From positions 1 to 12,859 of the forward strand of contig JAPLON010000024.1 of NCBI GenBank assembly GCA_026400695.1: a stretch of DNA of 12,859 bases, in the 5' to 3' direction. The notes below the pieces were generated by a model, which saw nothing but the letters and a program-made list of their open reading frames with translations, had not been told where the DNA came from and ran no database searches. A program made the translations under genes and the position numbers. This document shows positions 5,147 through 12,426 of the stretch, one piece after another. Every line of letters starts with the position of its first letter. Position 1 is the stretch's first letter. This DNA comes from Pseudomonadota bacterium (GTDB lineage: Bacteria; Pseudomonadota; Alphaproteobacteria; Paracaedibacterales; CAITNM01).

Positions 5147-7572
5147 TGGCAAAAAAAAGCTCTTCACTTTCAATAAATAAGGGCAAACTTTTACCTGTAT
5201 TGCCGCTTAGGGATATTGTGGTTTTTCCACACATGATCGTCCCGTTGTTTGTGGGGCGTGAAAAATCGGTGCTTGCATTAGAAGAGATGATGCAAACTAA
5301 CGGTAAGCAGCTTATATTGGTCACCCAAAAGAATCCTGTTGATGATGATCCAGAACCAAAAGATCTGTATTCCATTGGCAAGGTTGGCAACTTATTACAG
5401 CTTATTAAACTTCCAGATGGTACTGTTAAGGTGCTGGTTGAAGGGATTCAACGCGTTAGATTAAATGAGTTTGCGCATGAGTCTGAATTTTTTCAAGCAT
5501 ATGGATCGGTTATTCCAGAAGAGCCTGGAGTTGAAGAGGAATTAGAGGCATTAACGCGTGCTGTTGTTTCGCAATTTGAACAATATGTAAAGCTTAACAG
5601 AAAAATTCCGCAAGAAGTTTTAGCAACAATTAGTCAAATTACTGATCCAGCAAAACTGGCTGATACGGTAGCTTCGTACTTTAGTTTGAAAATTTCTGAC
5701 AAACAAATTTTGCTGGAAACGACCAATGTTTCAACACGGTTAGAAAAGGTTCTTGGATACATCGAAAGTGAAAGCGCTGTATTGCATGTCGAAAAGAAAA
5801 TACGTACCCGCGTTAAAAAACAAATGGAAAAAACTCAGCGGGAATACTATCTTAACGAGCAACTAAAAGCGATAAATCGCGAGCTTGGTGAGGGTGAAGA
5901 GGGTAAAGACGAAATTGCAGAATTGGAAGATAAAGTAAGAAATTTGAAACTTTCCAAGGAAGCGTTAGAAAAAGCAGTTTCTGAAATTCGTAAACTAAAG
6001 TCTATGAATCCTGCTTCCGCTGAATCAACCGTACTGCGTAATTATTTAGAGTGGTTGTTGAATTTGCCATGGAAACATCGCAGTCGCAGCAAAAATGATT
6101 TGAATGCAGCTGAGGCTATTTTAGATAAAGATCACTATGGCCTTAACAAGGTAAAAGAAAGAATTTTAGAACATTTGGCTGTGCAGGCCAGGGTTGGTAA
6201 GGTTCGTGGACAAATTTTGTGCTTGGTGGGACCTCCTGGTGTGGGTAAAACAAGTTTAGGCAAATCTATTGCCAAAGCTACAGGTAGAACTTTTGTGCGT
6301 ATCTCTTTAGGTGGAGTGCGTGATGAGTCTGAGATTCGCGGACATCGTCGCACTTATATAGGGTCAATGCCTGGAAAAATTATTCAAGCCATGAAAAAGG
6401 CTAAGTTTTCTAATCCTCTATTTTTGTTAGATGAAATTGATAAGATGGGTAGTGATTGGCGCGGTGACCCGGCGTCTGCTTTGCTTGAGGTGCTAGATCC
6501 TGAGCAAAACTCAACATTTAGCGATCACTATCTTGAAGTTGACTATGATCTTTCAGATGTTATGTTCGTAACTACAGCGAACACGTTGAAAATGCCGCAA
6601 CCATTGCTGGATCGCATGGAGATCATTCGCATTCCTGGTTATACGGAAGATGAAAAACTGGTAATTTGCCGTAACCATTTGCTACCAAAGCAAGTATCAG
6701 AACATGGTTTGAAAAATAATGAATTCGAAATTAATGATGAAGCAATTACTCAGCTGATTCGTACATACACACAAGAGTCTGGCGTGCGAGGTCTTGAGCG
6801 AGAAATTGCCAATTTGTGCAGAAAATCTGTACGTGAAATTATGGGCGGCAAGAAGAATAAAAGCATAAATATCACAGCTGAAAATTTAGGCGAGTATGCG
6901 GGAATTAAGCGTTTTCGTTATGGTCAAGTTGAAGAATTTGATGCGGTTGGTGTCGTTACAGGTTTGGCATGGACTGAAGTTGGCGGTGTATTGCTAAATA
7001 TCGAGGCGGTGGTCTTACCAGGTAAGGGTAAAACTATGATTACCGGAAAACTTGGTGATGTCATGCAGGAATCAATTCAGGCTGCATTTAGCTATGTTAG
7101 GTCGAAGTCTTTACAGTTTGGATTAAAGCCAAGTTTATTTGAAAAAAAAGATATTCATATTCACGTACCAGAGGGGGCTATTCCAAAAGATGGACCATCA
7201 GCCGGTATTGGCATGTGCACAGCTATTGTTTCGGTACTAACAGGAATTCCCGTTCGAAAAGATGTTGCTATGACAGGTGAGGTCACATTGCGTGGCAATG
7301 TCCTACCTATAGGTGGTCTGAAAGAAAAGCTATTAGCTGCTCATCGTGGTGGTATTAAAACTGTTATAATTCCGTACGATAATGAAAAAGACCTGGCTGA
7401 TATTCCAGAAAATGTCACCAAAGGTTTAAAAATAGTTCCAGTTAAACATGTGGATGATGTCTTAGGTATAGCTTTGTCTTATTTGCCACAAGCAATTGAG
7501 TTTTCAGAAGAAGATATGGCCAATGAAATCTCTGCTACGAAAGTAAATTTGGCAAGTCAAACTGTTCAGTAA
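5146..7572 (+). CDS. lon: ATP-dependent protease Lon
   Basis: Cytoplasmic AAA+ serine-lysine protease degrading misfolded and short-lived regulatory proteins. 808 residues, full length. The N-terminal substrate-binding domain covers about 15-210, a coiled-coil linker about 215-290, and the ATPase domain has Walker A GPPGVGKT (362-369) and Walker B FLLDEIDK (426-433). The protease domain (about 595-785) has S685 in PKDGPSAGIGM and its partner Lys in GGLKEKLLAAHRGG (K728 by spacing to E. coli K722). No defect is visible. The start is ATG 5146, overlapping the clpX stop as TAATG, with AAGG upstream inside the clpX end, so translation is likely coupled. With clpX broken, lon would be the main energy-dependent protease coded in this window. 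Confidence 0.97.
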   Translation: MAKKSSSLSINKGKLLPVLPLRDIVVFPHMIVPLFVGREKSVLALEEMMQTNGKQLILVTQKNPVDDDPEPKDLYSIGKVGNLLQLIKLPDGTVKVLVEGIQRVRLNEFAHESEFFQAYGSVIPEEPGVEEELEALTRAVVSQFEQYVKLNRKIPQEVLATISQITDPAKLADTVASYFSLKISDKQILLETTNVSTRLEKVLGYIESESAVLHVEKKIRTRVKKQMEKTQREYYLNEQLKAINRELGEGEEGKDEIAELEDKVRNLKLSKEALEKAVSEIRKLKSMNPASAESTVLRNYLEWLLNLPWKHRSRSKNDLNAAEAILDKDHYGLNKVKERILEHLAVQARVGKVRGQILCLVGPPGVGKTSLGKSIAKATGRTFVRISLGGVRDESEIRGHRRTYIGSMPGKIIQAMKKAKFSNPLFLLDEIDKMGSDWRGDPASALLEVLDPEQNSTFSDHYLEVDYDLSDVMFVTTANTLKMPQPLLDRMEIIRIPGYTEDEKLVICRNHLLPKQVSEHGLKNNEFEINDEAITQLIRTYTQESGVRGLEREIANLCRKSVREIMGGKKNKSINITAENLGEYAGIKRFRYGQVEEFDAVGVVTGLAWTEVGGVLLNIEAVVLPGKGKTMITGKLGDVMQESIQAAFSYVRSKSLQFGLKPSLFEKKDIHIHVPEGAIPKDGPSAGIGMCTAIVSVLTGIPVRKDVAMTGEVTLRGNVLPIGGLKEKLLAAHRGGIKTVIIPYDNEKDLADIPENVTKGLKIVPVKHVDDVLGIALSYLPQAIEFSEEDMANEISATKVNLASQTVQ

Positions 7573-7589
7573 TAGTTATTACTTATTTT
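7568..7589 (+). terminator. Weak AT-rich hairpin after lon
   Basis: AGTAAT (7568-7573) pairs with ATTACT (7578-7583) over the loop AGTT, overlapping the lon stop codon and followed by TATTTT. It is AT-only apart from one G-C pair in the stem, so it is a weak terminator at best. Confidence 0.35.
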
Positions 7590-7642
7590 AATTACTTGCA
7601 TTAATTATTTATTAATAAAATCAGTGTAAAAATGTATTTAGT
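7588..7642 (+). promoter_or_regulatory. Promoter-like element shared with the gene at 11404
   Basis: Contains TTAATTACTT (7588-7597), TTATTAATAAA (7609-7619) and a 22-base block at 7621-7642 ending TATTTAGT. The same three pieces occur in the same order at 11341-11382, where the 22-base block matches at 17 positions and also ends 21 bases before the start codon. The block end resembles a -10 box. Confidence 0.45.
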
Positions 7643-7663
7643 ACACTTCTAAACTGTTTTTTT

Positions 7664-8368
7664 ATGTCAAAAATTTTTTATTTATTACCCAGTATTTTAA
7701 TGGCTGGGAAACTTATAGCTTCTGATCCAGCTATCCATCCTGGTTATAATTTTAATGAGGATCTTTCGTCAGCCCAACCGGTAAGAATACCAACGCAACC
7801 TGTGTTACCCATAGGAATACCAACAACAATATTTCCTATTGATCAAGGGATATCCAATCCTGTGGTTAATCCGGTTGTATCTGATCCAGTTATTGATGAT
7901 GCTTTAGGGATAGATAGGCCAAAACCAGCTCTGCTTCCGTTAGTGGTAACCCCGGCTACTAAGCCAGAGGTACCAATTGCAAAAGACGAACCTGTTGTAG
8001 TTAAGCCAGTGGCACCAGCAGTACAACCAGCTACCAAACCACAAGCAGCATTAGTTCCTGGTAAACCTGCTAGCGATGATTCTGACGATTCTGACCTTGA
8101 TAACATTGTCAGCGCACTTGTTGATAATACAGATCTATTTGATGAAGACTCCTCATCTGATGAAGATGACATATACCCAGGAAAAAAACCTGCCATTAAT
8201 GTTGTTCAGCCAGACGAAGCAACTAGGCTTAACGGTAGTGATAAACCACGAGGCATGATTAGCCGATTCTTTAACGGTTGTTTTTCTATAGTTTGTATGC
8301 CTTTTAGATTTTTCTTATGGTGTTGCGGCTGTGACTCAGCAACAAGCGATACAAAAAAATCAAATTAA
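7664..8368 (+). CDS. Exported proline-rich protein with acidic stretch and cysteine-rich tail
   Basis: 234 residues, family not recognised. A signal peptide (about 1-20, MSKIFYLLPSILMAGKLIAS) is followed by a low-complexity Pro/Val region (about 38-135) with imperfect repeats such as NPVVNPVVSDPV and PATKPEVP/PATKPQAA. Then comes an acidic Ser/Asp region (137-170, SDDSDDSD and DEDSSSDEDD) and a C-terminal segment at 199-223 rich in Phe, Ile and Cys (C206, C211, C220, C221, C223) ending in a short charged tail. The aromatic cysteine-rich segment could insert in a membrane or be lipid-modified in a host; that is inference. No ribosome binding site precedes ATG 7664. It opens the run of exported genes after lon and a hairpin follows it. 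Confidence 0.7.
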   Translation: MSKIFYLLPSILMAGKLIASDPAIHPGYNFNEDLSSAQPVRIPTQPVLPIGIPTTIFPIDQGISNPVVNPVVSDPVIDDALGIDRPKPALLPLVVTPATKPEVPIAKDEPVVVKPVAPAVQPATKPQAALVPGKPASDDSDDSDLDNIVSALVDNTDLFDEDSSSDEDDIYPGKKPAINVVQPDEATRLNGSDKPRGMISRFFNGCFSIVCMPFRFFLWCCGCDSATSDTKKSN

Positions 8369-8384
8369 CTAGGAATACTAGCGC

Positions 8385-8412
8385 AATCAGCGGCAATTAA
8401 GTGTCGCTGATT
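8385..8412 (+). terminator. Strong hairpin after the proline-rich gene
   Basis: AATCAGCGGCA (8385-8395) pairs with TGTCGCTGATT (8402-8412), 11 pairs including one G-U, with a 6-base loop. It is followed by AAACCTC and not by a T run, so it may act as an mRNA 3' end or a transcription attenuator and not as a classical terminator. Confidence 0.5.
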
Positions 8413-8458
8413 AAACCTCTAAATTAAAAAACTTAATTTAATGTGAAAGGAATAAATT

Positions 8459-10206
8459 ATGCGTTATTTTTTGAGAGTTTGTTTATCTGCTACATCACTA
8501 CTTTATGGAGCTAGCACTACTGCTAATAGTATACTAATAGACCCATCAGGTGAAGTCAACGGGAAAGTCTCAGGCTTAACACAGGAGCAAAAACCTACAT
8601 CATTAGTTGATGAAATTTTAGGCGGAATTGCTTCATCTAGCAAGATTTCTGAGCAATTAATTGCTGAACAAGCTGTATTTGTTGAATTAAGTGACCTGCC
8701 ATTTGTAAAAATGCCTAAAGAGTGGCAAGCAAGAGGTGATGTTTTTAATGATTCGGCAGCTTTATTGCTTTTGTTAGAAAAGTCAAAAATCAAAGGAAAA
8801 ATTGCTGCTGTAAATCGCACAAAATCACCTGTTAATTTGCTTTTAACTAAAAAGGCTCCTGCCCAAGAAGGATCTAAACCTTCGAGTCTAAGTATAGCAG
8901 CTGGTAGGTATAAGGATCTTGAAATTTCTTCTGTTGATGCTATTGATTCTATCTCTGTTGATTCTGGGTATTTGAATGTAGTTTCAGAACAAGGGCGTTG
9001 CTTTTTAACAGTTGAAACTGAGCAACCATTACTGTTTCCAAGAGTTTTGGCGCCATTTAGGTTTGTACCTGACTTAGCCGAGGCTGAGAAAAAGGCGGTT
9101 GAATACGATGAAAGAGCTAAAAAGGAAGAAGGTAGCACTTACTCGGAAGCATTAAAACAAAGAGCCAAAAAAATTAGAGAATACGTTGGGCATATTGGTT
9201 ACTTAAGATGGGCAGTTGCTAGGGATGAATGGGTTAAAGGCAGTAAAGAATTTGGTTCAGATAAATTATATTTGCCGCTATATAAACAACGTGAAAGTTT
9301 ATATGCTGATTTTTGTCTAGAACGAATGCTTGAAAGTGCTGCAATTGCTTTGCCACTTACACCAAGGATTCCATTAAACTTATTTTCGATTTGGCTTACT
9401 AATCAAGAAAATCCTGTTGAACCAAAAGAAGAATACATTGATCTGCTGCTTAGAAGTGCTGTTGCTAACCCAGCAAAAGAAGGGTGGAGTCAGTATTTCG
9501 TTGTTCAGGATTTTGTTCAACAAAGGATTTTGTTCTAGAGAATTCTGACTTATTTAAAAAAACTCGTGAAAAATTAGCTGGTTCAGGGGTTACATTGACC
9601 TCATATGAAAAATTAATCGGTAAATTAGAGTTGCAGGATTCTTTTGATGCAATAGTTACTAAGAAAAAATTTGCGAAGGCAAGTGATCTTTTGCGGGTTG
9701 AAATACTACATAAGCTTGGTGGTGGTTACTTAGATATAGATTTATTGACCGCCCAGTCTCTAAAACCATTGTTTTATATGTACGATTCACTTTTTGGTCT
9801 TGAGCCTATGTCTGAATTTGTTGGCAATGCATTTATGGCTGCTAGAGTAGGACATCCTGTTATGCGTGAAATGCTAGATTTAATGGCGAGAAATTTCAGG
9901 TTTAAAGCAGAAGGTAATACGGCATTTTATAGTGCGTCTGTTTTAGATGAGAAAGATGGTTTTGATACAATTTTGCAAACAGGACCTTGTTCAACAACTG
10001 TTGCATTTTTCAATAAAGCTGGCACGGGTGGTAACCGCGATATTCTTATGCCACCAGAAATGTTTTACCCATCTGATAGTCCTGAAAGACCTGAATTTGG
10101 CCTTCCAGGAATTGATGAACCTATAAGTATTGCTGCGGCAACTCATCACTTATGGCGTACAACATGGGCTGGTGCTGCCGGTAAAGACAATGGCTGTAAT
10201 GGCTAA
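8459..10206 (+). pseudogene. Exported DxD glycosyltransferase-like protein, interrupted by a frameshift
   Basis: The first frame (8459-9538, 359 residues) has a signal peptide (about 1-22), the SLVDEILG module (48-55), a beta-rich unknown region (about 80-200), a charged helical region (205-260), and the start of a glycosyltransferase domain (IPLNLFSIWLTN, 304-315). It stops at 9536-9538. The second frame (open from 9484 to 10206) continues the domain: FAKASDLLRVEILHKLGGGY, then the sugar-nucleotide and metal site LDIDLL, and a C-terminal HLWRTTWAG. This is the layout of Gly_transf_sug (DxD) transferases, which include secreted toxins and effectors that glycosylate host proteins. Removing one 17-base repeat unit near 9507-9535 joins the frames without a stop, giving 576 residues with the DxD at 420-422. 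GAAAGGA at 8445-8451 supports ATG 8459. Without repair the product lacks its catalytic site. Confidence 0.75.
9507..9535 (+). repeat. 12-base direct repeat at the glycosyltransferase frameshift
   Basis: AGGATTTTGTTC occurs at 9507-9518 and again at 9524-9535, a period of 17 bases, with AACAA between. TTTGTT-C-AACAAA (9512-9524) is also a perfect palindrome. Seventeen is not a multiple of three, and deleting one period restores the frame as VVQDFV-LENSDLF. Confidence 0.8.
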
Positions 10207-10231
10207 ATTAAAGAATTTTGAAAGTATATAA

Positions 10232-10256
10232 CCATGGGGCTTGCCCCCATGGGGTT
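10232..10256 (+). terminator. GC-rich hairpin terminator after the glycosyltransferase gene
   Basis: CCATGGGG (10232-10239) pairs with CCCCATGG (10245-10252) over a 5-base loop, followed by GGTTTT. It lies between the glycosyltransferase stop and the next ribosome binding site. Confidence 0.65.
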
Positions 10257-10280
10257 TTACTAATTGAAAGGAATTTAATT

Positions 10281-11315
10281 ATGTGTTGCTATATGAAGAC
10301 CTGGTTAGTGTCTGCAACTCTACTTTGTGGGGCCACTGGTTTTGCGGCTGATGATCTGCAAGCGCCATCTTTAGTAGATGAAATTCTTGGCTCTGGAGTC
10401 GCGGCTGTTAATCTTGCTGAAAAAGTAGTTGTAGAAAAAGATGACTTTATCGATTTAGATCAAGCAAGCTCACGAGTTCGCCAACATATTTTGACAACAA
10501 CTAAGACAGATCAGAAGGTTGTTCAGGGGTTGTATCAAGCCGTGAAAGATGTCACAGAAGTTTTGACTTATTTTGGTATCGATCACTGGGCTGTCGGTGG
10601 TACTTTGCGTGGAGCTGTGCGGCTAAAATATGGTTCTCCTGCACGAGGTGGGATGTCGCCTTGGAGTAACGACGCTGATTTTGCTGTGAATAAGAAAGAT
10701 GAGGAGAAATTAAAATCTCCAGCGGTAGTAGAGCTTTTTGATAAGCTTGGGTATGGTTTAGCTTCTGATGAAGATACTGTAGAACCTTTTGTTGGATACA
10801 AGGTATTTGCTAAACAAACCGTTTCTTTGGGGGATAAAGATGTTCACGTTTTTGTTGATCTATTTTTACTACAATGTGAAGGCGACAGATATTTTCTGAC
10901 ACGGCCTCTCGGAAGAACCTTATTTAAGGATGCCTGGTATTTTTCTGACGAAGTTGAGAAGAAAGAAATGTACTCTTTTGGGGAGGTTAACATTCCTGGA
11001 CCATCAAGCGTTGCTGCATCGTTAAGTCGAAATTATGGTCCTGAATGGTACGACCTCACCTTATATCACAACAGTCATTTTGGAAAGATTTCGTTTAAAT
11101 ATAAGTGGTCTTTTCAGTCTGAGGAAGAGCGACTCCCAGCGTTACCATTGGCTCCACTAGAAGAACGATTGAAGCATTACTTGGAAAGTTCCATTCACAG
11201 TTTAGTAGAAGGGGGCAGCCACCGAGAGAGAGAAGGTGGGGGTCTTGTGGGGGAAGTATTATTACAAAAGGATTCTGCGCCTATTAAAATGATAAAATAT
11301 TTTCTAGAGTTTTAA
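10281..11315 (+). CDS. Exported LicD-like nucleotidyltransferase-fold protein, first copy
   Basis: 344 residues. I start it at ATG 10281 because AAAGGA at 10267-10272 sits 8 bases before it; an upstream TTG would run through the preceding terminator. A signal peptide (about 1-23, ending GFAA) is followed by the SLVDEILG module (30-37), then the LicD-like core: WAVGGTLRGAVR (103-114), PWSNDADFAV with D131 and D133 as probable metal ligands (127-136), HVFVDLFLL (189-197), and VNIPGPSS...YGPEWYDLT (236-260). LicD proteins transfer phosphocholine or related groups to glycans; the family belongs to the nucleotidyltransferase fold and includes fukutin-type proteins. The substrate here is unknown. 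LicD enzymes are normally cytoplasmic, so the signal peptide is unusual. Residues 310-322 are Gly/Arg/Glu-rich. It follows the glycosyltransferase gene closely. Confidence 0.8.
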   Translation: MCCYMKTWLVSATLLCGATGFAADDLQAPSLVDEILGSGVAAVNLAEKVVVEKDDFIDLDQASSRVRQHILTTTKTDQKVVQGLYQAVKDVTEVLTYFGIDHWAVGGTLRGAVRLKYGSPARGGMSPWSNDADFAVNKKDEEKLKSPAVVELFDKLGYGLASDEDTVEPFVGYKVFAKQTVSLGDKDVHVFVDLFLLQCEGDRYFLTRPLGRTLFKDAWYFSDEVEKKEMYSFGEVNIPGPSSVAASLSRNYGPEWYDLTLYHNSHFGKISFKYKWSFQSEEERLPALPLAPLEERLKHYLESSIHSLVEGGSHREREGGGLVGEVLLQKDSAPIKMIKYFLEF

Positions 11316-11340
11316 TGCATAACAAGCAGGACTACGCATA

Positions 11341-11382
11341 TTAATTACTTATTAATAAATTCAATATAAATATATATATAGT
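11341..11382 (+). promoter_or_regulatory. Promoter-like element of the second LicD gene
   Basis: TTAATTACTT (11341-11350), overlapping TTATTAATAAA (11349-11359), then a 22-base block at 11361-11382 ending TATATAGT, 21 bases before ATG 11404. It is a variant of the element at 7588-7642, which has 11 extra bases in the middle. Confidence 0.45.
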
Positions 11383-11403
11383 GTTGTTTTATACAGGTTA
11401 TTT

Positions 11404-12366
11404 ATGTTAAGAAAAAATTATGTATTTTCTAAAGTTTTTATAGCTACAAAATTTGTAGTGGCTACAGTTCTGTTTTTTGGATCCAGCAGTTTTGCACCAT
11501 GGATACACTTAGATTGTGTTGATCCATCTGAAAAACAGGCAATTCTTAAAAGAGATGTTTTTTCAGATCCTACATTTTTTCCGCCACTTTACCAGGCAGC
11601 GTACGACTTGCAACAGTTATTTGAAATTGGTGGAGTGAAAGCCATAGCTAATTTTGGCACAGCCCTTGGAATAGCTAGATTTGGTCAGTCTTTACCGTGG
11701 GATGATGATATCGATTATGTTGTGACTATTGATCAAATAGATAAACTGAATGCATTAATTCCATTAGCTGATAAGTTAGGGTATGATCTTTTTCCGGATG
11801 ATGTGGTTAGATACGGGGTTCCAGGTGATGCTTCAGTTGGATATAAATTGTATCGTAGGGAACCATTTTTTGTTGATCCAGAGACTAAGCAAGAGCATTG
11901 GGTATTTGTAGATATATTTTTATTTCAACCAGATGAACAAGATTCAGAAAAATATATAGCTACACGTGAAAAATTTAGAAAAAGTTTTCCAAAGTCTTGG
12001 ATGACAAGGGAGGAATTTGAAGAAAGAACTGAATTACAGTGTGGTCCAATTAAAAAAATGCCATGTAGTAAGCATATGCAAAGAATGTTATATCGTATGT
12101 ATGATAAAGACTGTGAAAAAACAGCAAGGTTCTATTTTAGCCACCACCATGATGTGAAAACATGCTACGACTGGACAATTAAACCAGAAGATGATTATCC
12201 TTCCCATAAGGATATTAAATTAGAAAGTAGGGTGGAAAAGCTTTTAAGTGGTATGTCATTTGCTGAATTAAAAGAAAGTGCTTGCAAAGAAAAGCAACTC
12301 TTATTAGAAGATGAAAAAAAACCTGTAGAAGAAGTTGTTTCTGCACTTTTGGGTGATTCTTTATAA
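11404..12366 (+). CDS. Exported LicD-like nucleotidyltransferase-fold protein, second copy
   Basis: 320 residues. The N-terminus (1-31) is a long signal peptide ending SSSFA, likely cut before PW. The LicD core is clearer than in the neighbour: ANFGTALGIARFG (82-94), PWDDDIDYVV (98-107, D100-D102 and D104), WVFVDIFLF (166-174), and GPIKKMPCSKHMQRMLYRMYD (214-234) in the position of the usual P-x-x-x-x-x-L-x-x-x-YG segment. The core order matches the gene at 10281, so the two are paralogues, but this one lacks the SLVDEILG module and has more cysteines (C38, C213, C221, C237, C254, C294). The tail is acidic and ends VEEVVSALLGDSL. The start has only a weak AGG upstream. It has its own promoter-like element and a strong terminator, so it is probably a separate transcript. 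Acceptor and donor are unknown. Confidence 0.8.
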   Translation: MLRKNYVFSKVFIATKFVVATVLFFGSSSFAPWIHLDCVDPSEKQAILKRDVFSDPTFFPPLYQAAYDLQQLFEIGGVKAIANFGTALGIARFGQSLPWDDDIDYVVTIDQIDKLNALIPLADKLGYDLFPDDVVRYGVPGDASVGYKLYRREPFFVDPETKQEHWVFVDIFLFQPDEQDSEKYIATREKFRKSFPKSWMTREEFEERTELQCGPIKKMPCSKHMQRMLYRMYDKDCEKTARFYFSHHHDVKTCYDWTIKPEDDYPSHKDIKLESRVEKLLSGMSFAELKESACKEKQLLLEDEKKPVEEVVSALLGDSL

Positions 12367-12389
12367 ATTTCTCCAAAGCGATGTGAGAT

Positions 12390-12426
12390 ACAAAAACCCC
12401 CTGCGACCTTTCGTGGGGTTTTTTGT
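12390..12426. terminator. Strong bidirectional Rho-independent terminator
   Basis: ACAAAAACCCC (12390-12400) pairs with GGGGTTTTTTGT (12415-12426), with one extra T, over a 14-base loop. The A run and T run on each side make it work in both directions. It ends the exported-protein cluster. Confidence 0.85.

Noticed and set aside
7843..8196. Minus-strand open frame opposite the proline-rich gene
   Set aside because: Composition (Ser, Thr, Gly runs) is the mirror of the Pro/Asp repeats on the plus strand; no start signal.
8503..9138. Minus-strand 211-codon open frame opposite the glycosyltransferase N-terminal part
   Set aside because: The plus strand has the signal peptide, ribosome binding site and shared module; the antisense frame has none.
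10218..10280. Upstream TTG start for the first LicD gene
   Set aside because: It would put the terminator hairpin and the ribosome binding site inside the coding sequence and bury the signal peptide.
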